Positions 23,431-36,195 of a stretch of 64,000 bases of DNA are shown here, piece after piece. The stretch covers positions 68,106,501 to 68,170,500 of the forward strand of contig NC_080588.1 in the NCBI RefSeq assembly GCF_029962835.1, written 5' to 3'. This stretch comes from Magnolia sinica (lineage: Eukaryota; Streptophyta; Magnoliopsida; Magnoliales; Magnoliaceae). A program made the translations under genes and the position numbers. The notes under the pieces are model-generated. The model did no database searches, had not been told where the DNA came from, and was given only the letters and a program-made list of their open reading frames with translations. The first letter of the stretch is position 1; each line of letters opens with the position of its first letter.

Positions 23431-24377
23431 AGCTCTCTCCCACTTGGCTGAAAGTTGAAATTTTGACGACTGGACTCGTTTGATAGTTCACCACCGTTTT
23501 GGAAACGGTGGTGACAGAACCTCTAACGTGGCAATCATGTATGGCTATCCAGACCGTCAAAGCTGTGGGGAACACTGTGGAGGAAGCATTTAGTTAAAAT
23601 AATTCTGATCAAGAAATCCTAGCCGTCCAATTTTTGACTATAATATAGATGCTGAAAACTAAATTAATGAGTCCAAACTCCTAAGGAAAAATTAAGATGG
23701 AACTTTTCATTAATGGTCCATCTATAATTAGATCAATGATTTGGGCGGCCTGGATTGCCTTATAACTTTACTATGTATACGGATAAGATTCACCACCATT
23801 TAAAGAACGGCACGAACGAGAATAAGAGATTGTAACGCTTGAAAAGGGCCTTTAAACGAATCACTTGATGCTCTATGATTATCTATACTAACGCATGCAG
23901 ACTTTTCACCGGTGGACCACTTAATCTTATCCTACTGCATTTTGGGATGAAAAAAAGATGTGAATGGATGTCTTGATCTGATTGTTTTTTGGCCGTTAAA
24001 TGAACGGTTAAAATAAAATCAATCAAATTGCCAAATTCAATGAGTAGATCTTATCATAAAAATTGGACAATTAATCTGATTTTGAGGTTGATAACGATAT
24101 GACGTGGAGCCACTATTTATATTTATTTATGTGAACAGTTAAGTGAGCTTTAGCTGTCGGCGTGTATATGAATCTTGGTACTCTGCCGGCCTGACCTGTA
24201 AGTCTACTTCTCTTGTAATGAAACCGACCGTTTTTATGCTTCATCTACAAGTAGAGGGCATGGCACGTGCAACTCACGTGAGGAGGCAGGTAAGTTTTCA
24301 GGGGTCCACCAATCCATTCATGTAGGTAGATATTGTGGGCCCACATGGTCAAAAGGTATATGAATCTAGATATTTTG
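23431..24377. other. Intergenic sequence with a perfect short palindrome
   Basis: No gene is visible. CACCACCGTTT (23489-23499) and its exact complement (23503-23513) form an 11-bp stem with a 3-nt loop. Recurrent words such as GGACGGTTAGAT, GACCGTC and GGTGGACCAC suggest old MITE debris. Confidence 0.4.
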
Positions 24378-24914
24378 GGAAACGGATTGGCTACTCCCCC
24401 TGCCATTGGACCCGTGGCTGGTTGTCGGTGCTCTGTGGGCCCCACCATGATGTATGTGTTTCATCCATTCCGTTCATCCATTTTTGCAGATCATTTTAGT
24501 CCTTGATCCCAAAAATGAGAGGGATATAAATCTCAGGGGGACCACACCATAGGAAAAAAAAATCTTGATTGGATATCCACCATTAAAATCCTCCTAAGTC
24601 ACTGTGCTGTTTATTTGACATCCAATCTGTTGATTAGGTCATACAAACCTAGATGAAGGGAAAAAACAAAGATCGGCTTGATCCAAAACTTTTATGAGCC
24701 CTAAAAAGTTTTTAATGGTCAACACTCATTAAACATTGTTTCCAGTAATGTGGTCCACTTGAGATTGGGATATACCTCGTGTTTGGTCTCATAACTTAAA
24801 ATGATCTGGAAAAATAGATAGACGGCATGGATGAAACACGTACATCATGGTGAGGCTCACAGAGCACCAACCGCTAACCATTGGCGAGTGCCCTGGAGTA
24901 GCCAATCCGTTTCT
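24378..24914. mobile_element. Mutator-type MITE, GGAAACGGATTGG family, complete
   Basis: Begins GGAAACGGATTGGCTACTCC and ends with the inverted GGAGTAGCCAATCCGTTTCT. Both inner arms carry the TCGGTGCTCTGTGGGCCCCA-type block. Flanks GATATTTTG and GATTTTTTG (24915-24923) agree at 8 of 9 bases, a 9-bp target duplication. Non-coding, 537 bp. Confidence 0.88.
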
Positions 24915-25130
24915 GATTTTTTGTTATGTCATTAGTAATAATGTGACCCAATAAAATTACAAAAAATGAAAATTTTCTATTCAAAAAAAAACAAAAAAAC
25001 AAAGTATCCAAAGTCAAGACCAAGATTGAAATATTATGAACATGAATTGTGTCTAACCAATGCTAGATGTACAAACATATATAATAAATAAATAAATAAG
25101 TAAGAATTCTCTATAACTTGTTTAGATTAC

Positions 25131-25281
25131 ACACCCTGAACCATAGCTCAAGTGGCAAACTGGGTGAAAGATAGCTCGTTTCAACACTGAGGTCTTGATA
25201 TCAATCCCTAATGGGGGTGGCTAACAGTGAAGTGTGAACTGACAATGGGGTGTACTAACAGGCTAGCAAAAAAATAAATAA
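25131..25281 (+). mobile_element. tRNA-derived SINE, family B
   Basis: Has an A-box-like TAGCTCAAGTGGCAAACTGG, a B-box-like region TCTTGATATCAATCCC and an A-rich tail. An 18-bp target duplication with one mismatch flanks it: ATAACTTGTTTAGATTAC at 25113-25130 and ATAACTTGTTTGGATTAC at 25282-25299. Its body differs from SINE family A. Confidence 0.85.
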
Positions 25282-25299
25282 ATAACTTGTTTGGATTAC

Positions 25300-26124
25300 C
25301 TAGTAAAATTATAGAAGTGGCTTGTTTGAATTAGGTAGTACAATTATAATTATATAATATTGTATGAGTAATAACATATTTAAGTTAGATATGACTGCTT
25401 TCTCAATAATATCAAGCCGCCTGAATACAGCCCACTCTGTTCATTGAAAAAGGGAAAGATGTAATTGAATCCAAAAGAAATTCAATGCATCGGCATATTT
25501 TTGAGGATTGAAAGTTGTCATTCTCATGCGTCACACGTATACGTGGATTTGTATATCGCTTTCTTCGCAAAAGGTTAAATAAGGAGGGTAGGCCTGTTAC
25601 ATTATTTTGTAGGAATGAGAATGAGAATGTTCCATTTTTAGCATTCCCCTCTTCTTCTCTCAGACTCAGATCCTTGTCATAAATTCCACCTTTTTTCTCA
25701 TTAGGTATTTTCCATCTAGATATTTTTTCAACACATCTCTCTATTTTACACTTTCAATGGTTGTTTGTCAATCAAATGGATTATCCATCTTAAAAACAGG
25801 TATCGATCCTTCGAAGTATCTTCGGATGCACTCGATTATTAGGCAAGATTCATCCAGCTCTCCTACAACTCATATCACAAGCAAATCTTCACATTCATGG
25901 AAACTTGAATCATCTATTTCCTATATTGTTTAATTGTTAGTTGCTAGTTGCTAGTTAGGGAGTTATGAAGTTTGTTATAGTTAATTTTAAGTTGTTGGGG
26001 GTTAGTTGTGATTAGTAACTAATAACTATGATTTAAGTACTGTTAATCAAAATTAGTTAGGAGTTATTGGAAGTTACAGGTGGTTGTAGGAGTTTGTAAA
26101 TACATGATAACAAGTATTGTAAAT
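25300..26124. other. AT-rich intergenic sequence, nothing recognised
   Basis: No gene, no clear repeat ends. A short cluster of GTTAGTTGCTAGTTGCTAG-type words lies near 25935. Confidence 0.4.
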
Positions 26125-26139
26125 TAGTTTTAATTTTTT

Positions 26140-26294
26140 TTTATTTTATTTTATTTTATTTTTTTGGGTCTTTGCTCTTACTCCAGTGATAGACTCTCAA
26201 GAGTTTCAACACCTGGTTGAGGGTTCGAGTACCCATAGGTGGTGAAATCCCACTACGCCGTGAGTGTGTGGTGGTGTGTGCATGTAAAAAAAAA
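26140..26294 (+). mobile_element. tRNA-derived SINE, copy 3 of family A
   Basis: Contains A-box-like CTCCAGTGATAGACTC, B-box-like GGTTCGAGTACCC, the GTGGTGAAATCCCACTACGC block and a poly-A tail. TAGTTTTAATTTTTT occurs at 26125-26139 and 26295-26309, an exact 15-bp duplication. The 5' end has a TTTTA-rich expansion not seen in the other two copies. Confidence 0.82.
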
Positions 26295-26309
26295 TAGTTT
26301 TAATTTTTT

Positions 26310-28955
26310 GCAATATAACTAAGAATTGAGAAGACTTTTTTTTAAGAGTGTTTGAATGACATAACTCTAAATCTTCCTTCTTCCTTTCTCTAATTACAAT
26401 CCTTCTTAGAAATCTGTTGAAGCAAGCAATCTGGTCTACCTACAAACCATTATAAAATCAAATCAATAAAATTTTAAATGATAATCCTCTCCATCCAAAC
26501 TCATGATCCACATATTTCAATTTCAATCCATTATCTTGTACATTTATAATTTCTTAATGTTCCTGCAAGTATAAAGCTTTTCTCCTCGTAAAAGGTGGAG
26601 AAGGTAGTTGAACAGATGGTTGGTCATACATTTCTAAATTTCTTAAATGCCCATTCTTTTTATGAAAGTTCTCCAAAAACTAATTGTAATTGAAAATGTC
26701 CAAAACTACACGCATTATGTATAGTAGAGATTATCATAGATTTTCATAGAGTTAAAAACATCAACCTAAATGAGTCCACTCGAACTTGGGTGTGTCTTAA
26801 GATTTTGAGATTTAAATGTGGTAAATGGTGACGGGCTTTAGGTGATATATTCTTCTTGACTCATTGAGTTATAATTTTCATTTTTTCCTGATTAATTTTG
26901 ATATTTTGATATTGAGAGAGAATTGGAAAATGGTGAGTGCTGGTTGGACAACAATGGTTAAAATGGCAGCACCCCTTATGACATTTTTTTGTTGATTTGT
27001 ATCTAATTAGACAGCTATAAGATCCACCAATTGAAAGTTATTGTCTGACCATTCATCACGTAAGGATGCAATTTGGGCGGGTTGGGCCCAACCTTAAGAG
27101 GAGTTGGCTAATGCCCAACCCAATCCTAAACCCAACTCGAGCTATTGAACCCAATGCAACCGAACCCAATCCTAAACCCAACTTGAGCTATCGAACTCAA
27201 TGTAACCCAACCCCATGTATTCAGTTCTTGTTGGGGGACTGTAGAAGCAAACTCCGAATTCAAATCAAACTGGTGAAAGATAAATGCAACAAAGCATGTA
27301 TAGAAATATATAATATTACATGAAAAAATCCTTGTAGAAAAAAAAATCACGTCATAAAGCGATAACAAAATTCACTATAAATAACAAATTACAGGAGATT
27401 GGAACATGAAATTGTGAAACCATTCAAAAAATCCTACCATCCCTTCAAAACTCTCTTAAAAATGTTTAAACTCTCTTAATCATACCACAATCTCCCATTA
27501 CACCCATATATATAGTGTTGTACTCGAGATATGAAACAAATCATGCAATTATGTAAATTTACGTGCGTCGTCGGTCTAAGCGTTATTGATCGACACCAAT
27601 CGAGCAACCCTCAATCGATCGACAACCACACATTTGATCGCTCAAACATGCTAAAAATGAGTTTATAAGTATTATCTTTAAAAGGCAAAAAAAAAAAAAA
27701 AGTCTATTGCTTGAACCTCCCAAGTCGGTCAATCGAATATATCCAAAACTATCCAAAGACTAATTTATCTAATTCAGGGTTCACTCGATCGATCGAGCAG
27801 GCTATTTGGTCAATCAAACTCATGTTTTTGTACAGATTGAAGACATCTAGACAACAATGCTTAGCTTTAACAAGATTGTGTTAGGTCGATTTTGGCTGAG
27901 ATTAGGTTCAAGGGAGTTACATCCAGTTGTATCAGATTAACGCCTACAACTAATAAATTAATAGATGAATTAAAACATTTAACCACCAAATAACATCAAT
28001 AAACTAACTATTAAAATAGCATTAGTAGATAGAGTGTGCAATATGAAGCTTTAATTTTTGTATTAAATGAGAGGTATTGAAATTCTCTTTAGCCTTCTAA
28101 ATTCATCAACTAATAGTGGTGGTCACAATTGTCCACTCAATTTAAGTTTATTTTAGTATCCCATTTATCATAGAGCTGACAATATGAACCATTCTTAGCA
28201 AACCACTCAACATGTGGGCCCGAATGGGAGACAACACACCCCACATTACAAGTCTTGATAGAGGCAAAATAATCTCTTCCAATGGGGTCGCAAGTCATGA
28301 CTCGTGAACATCCATTGAAGATTCCCTAATGTGATGTGGTGGAACAAGTGTGAGAGATCCCCAACGAGGATAGACGTACCAAAGATATGTGCCATTAATC
28401 AAGTAGTGTATAATACTAACATGCAATGTACCAAAAATAATTATCATATGCTAATCGCAAGTAAAACTCACATGAAACCTATTTTCCATTCCAGCCTTAA
28501 TTTTACATATATATTATACTTCACTACTTACAAGTATATGTAGTGTAATGACGTTGGGTTCTAGTTGTTAAAGTTCATGCATTAATACATCGTCCTTTGA
28601 CGGCCCAAGCTTTTAGAAAAGTGATTGTTTGACATGGTATCACAAAAGAATTTTTTTATTTAAATTTTGAATTGAAGATCTGTTCAAATTCCCAGAACAG
28701 CAAATATGCCTTAAAAATTACAGTCCTCCGACGGTGGTACACATATCTCCTTGATAGGAAAATCTTAACCCTCACTTGGGATGGTTGGGTTGAGTTGGAT
28801 TGAGGATCACCATGAAACTGACTTGACTTCAAGTGGACCCAACTTGCAACCCTCCCTAACCTGAATTCCACAATAGGATGCTTAACCCAAATTACTATAT
28901 ACTCAAACCCACTGGCTCCACCTAACCCGAATACATCTAATTCTCTTAACCCAAC
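26310..28955. other. AT-rich intergenic sequence with CCCAACC-rich hAT-like debris
   Basis: No gene recognised. At about 27066-27230 and 28770-28990 there are runs of GGTTGGGCCCAAC and AACCCAACT words like the low-complexity interiors of small hAT-type elements. Around 27570-27810 CGATCGA-type words recur. Ends of individual elements are not visible. Confidence 0.35.
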
Positions 28956-29039
28956 CTAACTTGACCCAAATTTGCTCAACCCAACTAGCCAGTGTTTCCA
29001 ACCCGAACCCGAACCCGACCCCGACCCTAGGGCCTTGAC

Positions 29040-29206
29040 TAGAGCTGGGCAGAAACCGACCCGAACCGAACCGAAAGCCTGGATCGATGCGGTTCGAGTA
29101 GGATCAGTCAAATCCCGTTCATCAGATCGAGTTCGAATCAATGTCAATCCAAACCGATCCGATCCAAATTTATTAATAAGTTATGTATATTTACTATTTT
29201 ACCCTA

Positions 29207-29249
<43 letters not shown>

Positions 29250-29983
29250 CCTTTTACTTTTCACCCTACCCTCTACCTGCACTCGAACAGCCGCCAAACT
29301 CTAAATCTCCAAAATCTCTCTCATATCTACCAGAATGAGCAGGAGCAGACAGCTATCTCGATCTCGATCCGACCACTCCAGACTCCACTCAATAAAAAAG
29401 ACGGGTGAATACCCCAAAAGATGAAGTTCCATTGTTGCTTTGTATTGTAATGATATTTCCATCAATGCCGCCAAAGCAAACTGCGTCTCCTTCTTGCATA
29501 AGGGGATGTTTTGCGCCTTTATCTCCATGAAATTCACAAATTGCAAGGGATAAAAGCAATAGTTCTTTGTATATGAGCTGGTTTTTTTTAAAATAAAAAA
29601 TAAAAAATTAATGGATAGGTTGTTTGTATGACCATTATCCCACATAGGATCCAGTTTTAGAAGTGTTTATTGTTTGAATTTATAACTTGAAAATTATCAA
29701 AGGCTCGGGCAAGTATATTGTCATCAAATTGTCATGGGACGGATTCGAATTAGAATTTATTTATTTATTTATTTTAAATCAAGACTGATTCGAACCGTGC
29801 TCAATCCGATCCGACTCGGTTTCGCTGACGGATCGGATCAGGCCAGCAATGGTCCAGATCCGTTCGAGTCAGATGACCCGGACTCGGTCCTGGATCGGAT
29901 CGAGTTCGGGTCAATCCATGTAAATTTCGGACCGATTGGAGTTGGACCCAATCTAATCCGACTCGGGCCGATGCCCAACTCTA
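29040..29983. mobile_element. hAT-type non-autonomous element, 944 bp
   Basis: Starts TAGAGCTGGGCAG and ends TGCCCAACTCTA, inverted ends with one mismatch in the matched part. GCCTTGAC flanks both sides (29032-29039 and 29984-29991), an exact 8-bp target duplication as made by hAT transposases. The ends hold CCGAACC/GGATCGG-rich repeats. The middle has a (TA)n run at 29211-29248 and no transposase. Confidence 0.88.
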
Positions 29984-30029
29984 GCCTTGACAACATGACC
30001 CGAAGTCGGGTCGGGTCGATCCGGCTCTA

Positions 30030-30690
30030 GTGCGAGCTAAAGCGCTATGTAGTACCTAAGAAAGTTTGCATGGTGGGCGTTCCATCCCTGTGTTTCCTGC
30101 CATGTGGCCCACTTGAGCTCCGTACATGCGTGATCCATGTAGATTGGTGTATTCTTGACTGTAGGGCCACTCTGATGCATGTTCCTTATATCCACACCGT
30201 CCATCCATTTTGACAGCTGAATTTAGAACACGATCCAAAAAATGAAGAAGATCCAAATCTCATTTGGACCGCACCACAGGAAATGATAGTGATTGAATGG
30301 GGCACTATCAAGAACTTCTTTGGGGGCCACCGGAATGTTTATTTGCCATCCAACCTGTTGATAATGTCACGAAAACCTGAATGAAGGGACCCTATAAATA
30401 TCAGCTTGGTCTAGAACTTTTGTGCCCCAAAGAAGTTTTTAACGGTGGGGGTTCAATTACTACTGTTTTCTATAGTGTGGTCCACCTGAGATTTGGATCT
30501 GCTTCATTTTTTGGGCTCATGCCCTAAAATGATCCGGCGAAAACAACAGAGGACGTGAATATAAGACATAGATCACGGTGGGTCCCACAAGGATCCACCG
30601 ACCTCACCCAAGCCGCGTCCTAGCATAACCCGGTGCAATGGATAGACGAGTGGATTTGACTCCAACATCATGGTGGTCCCCACGTAATCT
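30030..30690. repeat. MITE-derived sequence, Mutator-type family
   Basis: Inverted-looking blocks include TTCCTTATATCCACACCGTC on the left and GTGAATATAAGACATAGATC on the right, with shared GGACCGCACCACAGGAAA and GTGTGGTCCACCTGAG interiors. The terminal parts are decayed. No gene. Confidence 0.5.
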
Positions 30691-30704
30691 TTTGCTTGAA
30701 AACG

Positions 30705-31206
30705 GAGCTGATGGTCGGTGCTCTGTGGGCCCCACCATGATGTATGTGTTTCATTCATTCAGCCCATCCATTTTTACGGATCATTTTAGGGCTTTATGCC
30801 AAAAATGAGACGGATATAAATCTCAGATGGACCACACCACAGGAAAACAATAGAGATTGGATATCCACCATTAAAATCCTCCTAAGGCCCACTGTACTTT
30901 TTATTTGACATACAATCTGTTGATTAGGTCATGCAGGCCTAGATGAAGGGAAAAAAGCAAAGATCAGCTTGATCTAAAACTTTTATGGCCCCTAGAAGGT
31001 TTTTAATGGTCCACGCTCATTCAACACTCTTTCCTGTAATGTGATCCATTGAGATTGTTATATACATAATTTTTTGGTCTCATACCATAAAATGACCTGG
31101 AAAAATAGATGGACGGCATGGAGGAAATACATATATCACGATGGGCCCCACAAAGCATCGACTACTAGCCATTGGCTGCTGGCAGGGGAGTAGCCAATCC
31201 GTTTCC
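30705..31206. mobile_element. Mutator-type MITE, GGAAACGGATTGG family, left end partly deleted
   Basis: The right end GGAGTAGCCAATCCGTTTCC is intact. The left side keeps only GAAAACGGA before jumping to GGTCGGTGCTCTGTGGGCCC, so part of the left inverted repeat is missing. The interior aligns by eye with the copy at 24378. No convincing 9-bp duplication. Confidence 0.7.
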
Positions 31207-32690
31207 CTCTGCTACGGGAGCGGGTTGCCCGTGACGCAGGCCACGGAGATCCCTGTGTCTGGAGCTGTGTGGTTCCCATAGAAATGTCCGTGAAAAATCC
31301 ACTCGGTTAATCTGTTTTGAAAGACCACAAGAGGATGGAATTCAAACAAATCGGGCAGATCTAAAACCTATGTGTGCCATTCCATAAGAAACAGTGAGGA
31401 TTGAAAGCCTGGCGGTGATAGAAGTTTTGTATCAGTGTGATATTTATTCGTACGGTTTATCTGAGTGGTAATAATTCTATGAACGGTTTGGATGGCATAT
31501 AAATATCATGTTCAGCTCCACTAAGGTTTCAACGGTGGACGTTGCTATTCCCATTGTTTTGTTGGTGTGGCCCACCTAAGTTTTCGATCTAGCTGATCTT
31601 AGAATCCTGTCTTATAAAGATTCAAATCTCAGGTGGATGGAACATAGAAAACAATGGTGACTGATCATTTACAACTTACAATGAGCCACAGAAGTTTTGG
31701 ATCAAGCTGATTTTTTTCCCCTTCATTTCAGGTTTACGTGACCGTATCAACAGGTTTGATGGCAAAAGAAAAAAAGAACATTACTTTGAACCGTAGGAAG
31801 TTTTTAACGGTTGGACATTCAATGTCCATTGTTTCTTATAGTATGGTCCACCTGAGACCTGTAACTGTCATCTTTTTTTTGAATTGTTAAGTATGGATGG
31901 GAGGAGTCATCCGGTCTAGGGGTGGCACCTAATCCACTCTCTCAGGTAATTAATTAAAATAATCCCTTAAAAAATTATTGAGATCAGCATTTAATGCTAT
32001 TATTTATTTAGTTCTTTCAATACCTTTTATAATTATTTTTTTTGATAAAAATGTTATTCTTTCGGTCATCCTTCTACAATGTGTTAGCTTTTAGCATAAG
32101 TGGAGGGGACTTTTTGAGAATGGCGGTGTGGGACCTATTAAATTATTAATTGGGGTTACTCCTTGGTCAATCTGCTCCGTTCATTTTAATTGGACAACTA
32201 TAAACCCACGATAGAGTTTTTTAATAATAATAAAATTAGAGTTGATCGTGGCAAATAACTAGGTTAACATTATGAGTTAATTTCAAACTATTTCCTTTGG
32301 TATGATCTATCAATGATCAATTTTGCCCTTAAACTTTAGCAGATAGTATGAAATTAAAATCACTTTCATATGAGCAGCTTGAATTTACTACAAGACGATC
32401 AAGTGAATTCCATTCCACACAAGATGTGGGATTGATTCAATAAGTGGGTCCCTTGTACATGAAGGTTATTTAACGTTTTCTTTCTTTTTCTTCATCTTTT
32501 TCATGAAAGGTGGCCATTTGGCCATTAGGACCATTGCCACCTTCATGGATCCACTCCAACGAACTTTCAACATCATGTCCTCAATTCCGATAAGCTGCCA
32601 AATGTTTTTTTTTTTTTAAGTAAAATAAAATTGCCCACACTTTCCAATATAAAAGCTATGACGACTATAAGTGCTAATATTTTAAGCACA
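31207..32690. repeat. Intergenic mosaic with further MITE fragments
   Basis: 31225-31930 has repeated GTGGTCCACCTGAG, GTTTTGGATCAAGCTGAT and AACAGGTTTGATGGC words from the same MITE superfamily. The remainder is AT-rich and unassigned. No gene seen. Confidence 0.4.
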
Positions 32691-32699
32691 CATGTAGTT

Positions 32700-34180
32700 G
32701 TCAAATTTCGTAAAGAAAAAATGGTATGAATTTTCAGTACACTTCAATTCTCTACGATACTTCAACAGTGCGACTCAACATCTCAAGAATTGAAAGTTCA
32801 TAATGGTTTCAAGCGTATGCCAACCTACAGGTAAAAAATGACCTTATAAAAGACCATGGAATAGAGTACTTGATTATGGTTTTTAAAACTTTAAATTGTG
32901 AAAAAATTTTATGAAATTTTGAGAATATTTGGCCAACTCGAGTTGAGTTCGGCCAGCCAAATTCAACTCGGGTCAGCCCGACATCAGCTTATGTCAAGTT
33001 TCCAACAACTTGAAATGTAAAATCAATTGTAAGTTCAACTAGCCCGTCCCTAGGTTCGGTCAGCCGAACTTAGCTCGGGTCAGCCCGAGGGTGACCCTCA
33101 AGTTTCCAACAATGCATTATTTTAGATTTCAGAGGAATTCGGTCAGCCAAACCTTGTATTCGGCCAGCTAATTTTTTGCTCGAACTAGCCAATTTTTTTA
33201 TAAAATCATATCCCACAAAATTTGATAACTGTTGGAATAGTACCGTAAAATTCCGACCAGTCGAAGCAAATTTTAGGCTGACCGAAAGACCAAAAACTTT
33301 GGTTATAAATAGAGACATTTTCTCATTATTTTATATACCAAAAAAGTAATATAATTCTTACTCAAGCAAATAGAGAAACTCTGGTCCTTTCCAAGCTATT
33401 TGTGTGGTAATTCTTATTTTATTTATACCTTATTCAATTCTCTTTCTCAAGTAGATTTAAATTCAATTAAAGAATAAGCAATACTCAACTCGAGTTTAGA
33501 TAACTGAATCTGCAAAATTTAAGATTTTATTCATTGAGTAATTATATATCCTTGGATCCTTTCTGATTGAGCATACATTGATTCATCATTATCCAATAAA
33601 GAATATCATTACATTGATTGAAGCGTCTACAAGGCTTCATCAGTATCTTCGCATCGTCATTTTGTCCTTGAGAAGATAAGTACTTGTTTTGATTATATTT
33701 ATTTCATTTGGGCTTGTTGAGATTGCCCATAAATCTCTTAGGATTGTGTAGTAGTTAGTTCATGAAAATCACTTAAGGTTTTATTGTGGTAAGCCTGTGA
33801 AAATCATAAGAATTGTAAGAGGTTGTTGAGGTGATCCTATGAAAACTTTAAAAATAGTAGAAAGCCAAAATTATCTGGAGTAGTAATTTTGAGAATAAAG
33901 TAGGTGTGAATTAAATACTTAACTATTATAATTTTCTATGTATTGTAGTGATTGATAATCTTATTATCTACTTTTATTATTTTTAAAATATTGGTTTTAA
34001 GGACGTCGTCAAATAAGGTTTTTCTGCCTAAAGTTTTAGGTGAAGGTTGTCATATGACTTAGTTGAAATCAAGGTTTCAATATCCTTTACAATTGAGAAG
34101 TTATTTTCTGTGATTGTTTGTCATAAATTGGTTTAATCCTATTCACCTCCCTTTTATGACATCTATAGCTCATCTTTCAA
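32700..34180 (+). mobile_element. Copia-type LTR fossil, probably solo
   Basis: A GGTTATAAATAGAGAC promoter box at about 33303, a long AT-rich R/U5 region and a terminus reading ATTCACCTCCCTTTTATGAC then CTTTCA resemble SIRE/Maximus-type copia LTRs, whose ends carry CTATTCACCCCCC-like words. A run of repeated TCGG(T/C)CAGCC(G/A)AA words lies upstream. No internal domain follows. The right end abuts the fold-back element; the left end is a guess. Confidence 0.5.
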
Positions 34181-36195
34181 CGGCCAAATGTATGTTTAGG
34201 TTAAGATAATAATAGTTTTTATGTGTTTTTTATGTATCAATGATAGAAGTTTATGAAAAGGAGGAGGGTGTGGTAGTTTTCTTTATATATATATTTTTTA
34301 TGGATATGAACGGTGGGAGTTTGTGAAATGGATGAATTTTGTAATAAAAGAATATTATAATGGATGAATTTTAAAATGGAAGAATGTTATAATAGATGAA
34401 TGCGATGGATATTGAAATGGACAAATGTTGCCCAAAATTGAGCCTAAAGTTACTATGGATCATTGATACTCGTTGTGAATCGCTAGTATTCACTGTGGAT
34501 CACTGGTCCTATGAAAACAATTATAACTCCCTCGTTACATGTTCGATTTGAGTGATCTTATACTCGTTAAAAAAGTAATTTAGTGAATTTTTAAATAGCT
34601 TTAAAATATCCTCATTTAGACACCATTCGATTGCTCAAAATTAAGCCCAAAGTTACTATAGAAAACCGGTACTCACCGTGGATCGTCAGTACTTAATATA
34701 GATAATCGATCTCATAAAAATGATCATAACTCCCTAATTACATGTTCAATTTGGATAATCTTTTACTCATTCAAAAAATAATTTGATGAAAATTTAAATG
34801 GATTTAAAATTATCATATTTGGACACTATTTAATTACCCAAAAGTTGTCTTAAAGTTGCTATCAATTGCCAATACTCACTATGGATCACCAGTCTCACAA
34901 AAATGATCATAACTCCCTCGTTATACGTCCAATTTGGGTGATATTATACTTGTTGGAAAGATAATTTAATGAAACTTCAAATAAAATTTATAATTGCATA
35001 ATTTAGATACCATTTAATTGTCTAAAATTAAACCTAAATTTATTATGGATCATCAATACTCACTGTGGATCGTTGGTCCCACGAAAACGGTCACAACTCC
35101 CTCATTACATATCTAATTTGTATGATCCTTTACTCATTGAAAATGTAATTTGATGTAATTTTAAATGGATTTATAATGATCTCATTTGGACATTATTTGA
35201 TTTTTCAAAATTTAGCCCAGAAACGGCCATAACTCTTTCGTTACATGTGTCGACTTGGGTGATCTTATACTTATTAGAAAATTAATTTGATAAAATTTGA
35301 CAGCGATTTATAATTATATTATTTAGACATTATTTGATTGTATAAAGTGGGCCTAAATTTTATCAAGGCATTTATCATCAAACGAGATATCCAAATGAAT
35401 TAACTTTATAAATTGTTGATATTCATTGTGAATCGTAGATCGAATGAAAAAGGTCATAACTCCCTCATTACATATATTGATTTAGGTGATTTTATACTTA
35501 TTAGAAAATTAATTTGATGAAATTTGAAATGGATTTATAATTATATTATTTGGACATTATTTGATTGTACAAAGTGAGCCCAAATTTTATCATCAAATGA
35601 GATATCTAAATGAATTAACTTTGGGGCCACTTTTGGGCAATTAAATGATATCTAAATGAATAAATTATATATCCATTTGCAAGTTTATCAAATAACCTTT
35701 TTAAAAATTACAAAATTACTCAAATCAGACATGAAACGAGGGAGTTATGATTATTTTAATGAGATTTACAATCCATAGTAATTTTGGGATAACTTTTGGA
35801 TAATAAAATGGTATATAAATGAGTTAATTTTAAATCCATTTGAAAGTTCATCAAACTATCTTTACAATGAGTATAAGATTACCAAAATTGGAAATGTAAC
35901 GACGAAGTTATGACCGTTTTCGTGGGACTAGTGATCTACAGTGAGTATCGTCAATCCACTGTAATTTTGGGCCTTATTTAGGGTAATCAAATGGTGCCCA
36001 AATAAAATGATGTATAAATCATTTGAAATTTCATTAAATTATTTTTCCAAGAAATATTAGATCACATAAATTAGATATGTAACGAGGGAGTCATGACTGT
36101 TTTCGTAGGACCGACGATTCATAGTGAGTACTGTCACGCCCCAAATCCGGAAACCAGACTCACAAAATTCCCGATCACTGAATCCGGCGCCGATG

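Noticed and set aside
34440-36130. Candidate centromeric satellite or CRISPR-like array
   Set aside because: Unit lengths vary, orientation flips midway and the ends are inverted arms of a transposon; a fold-back element explains it.
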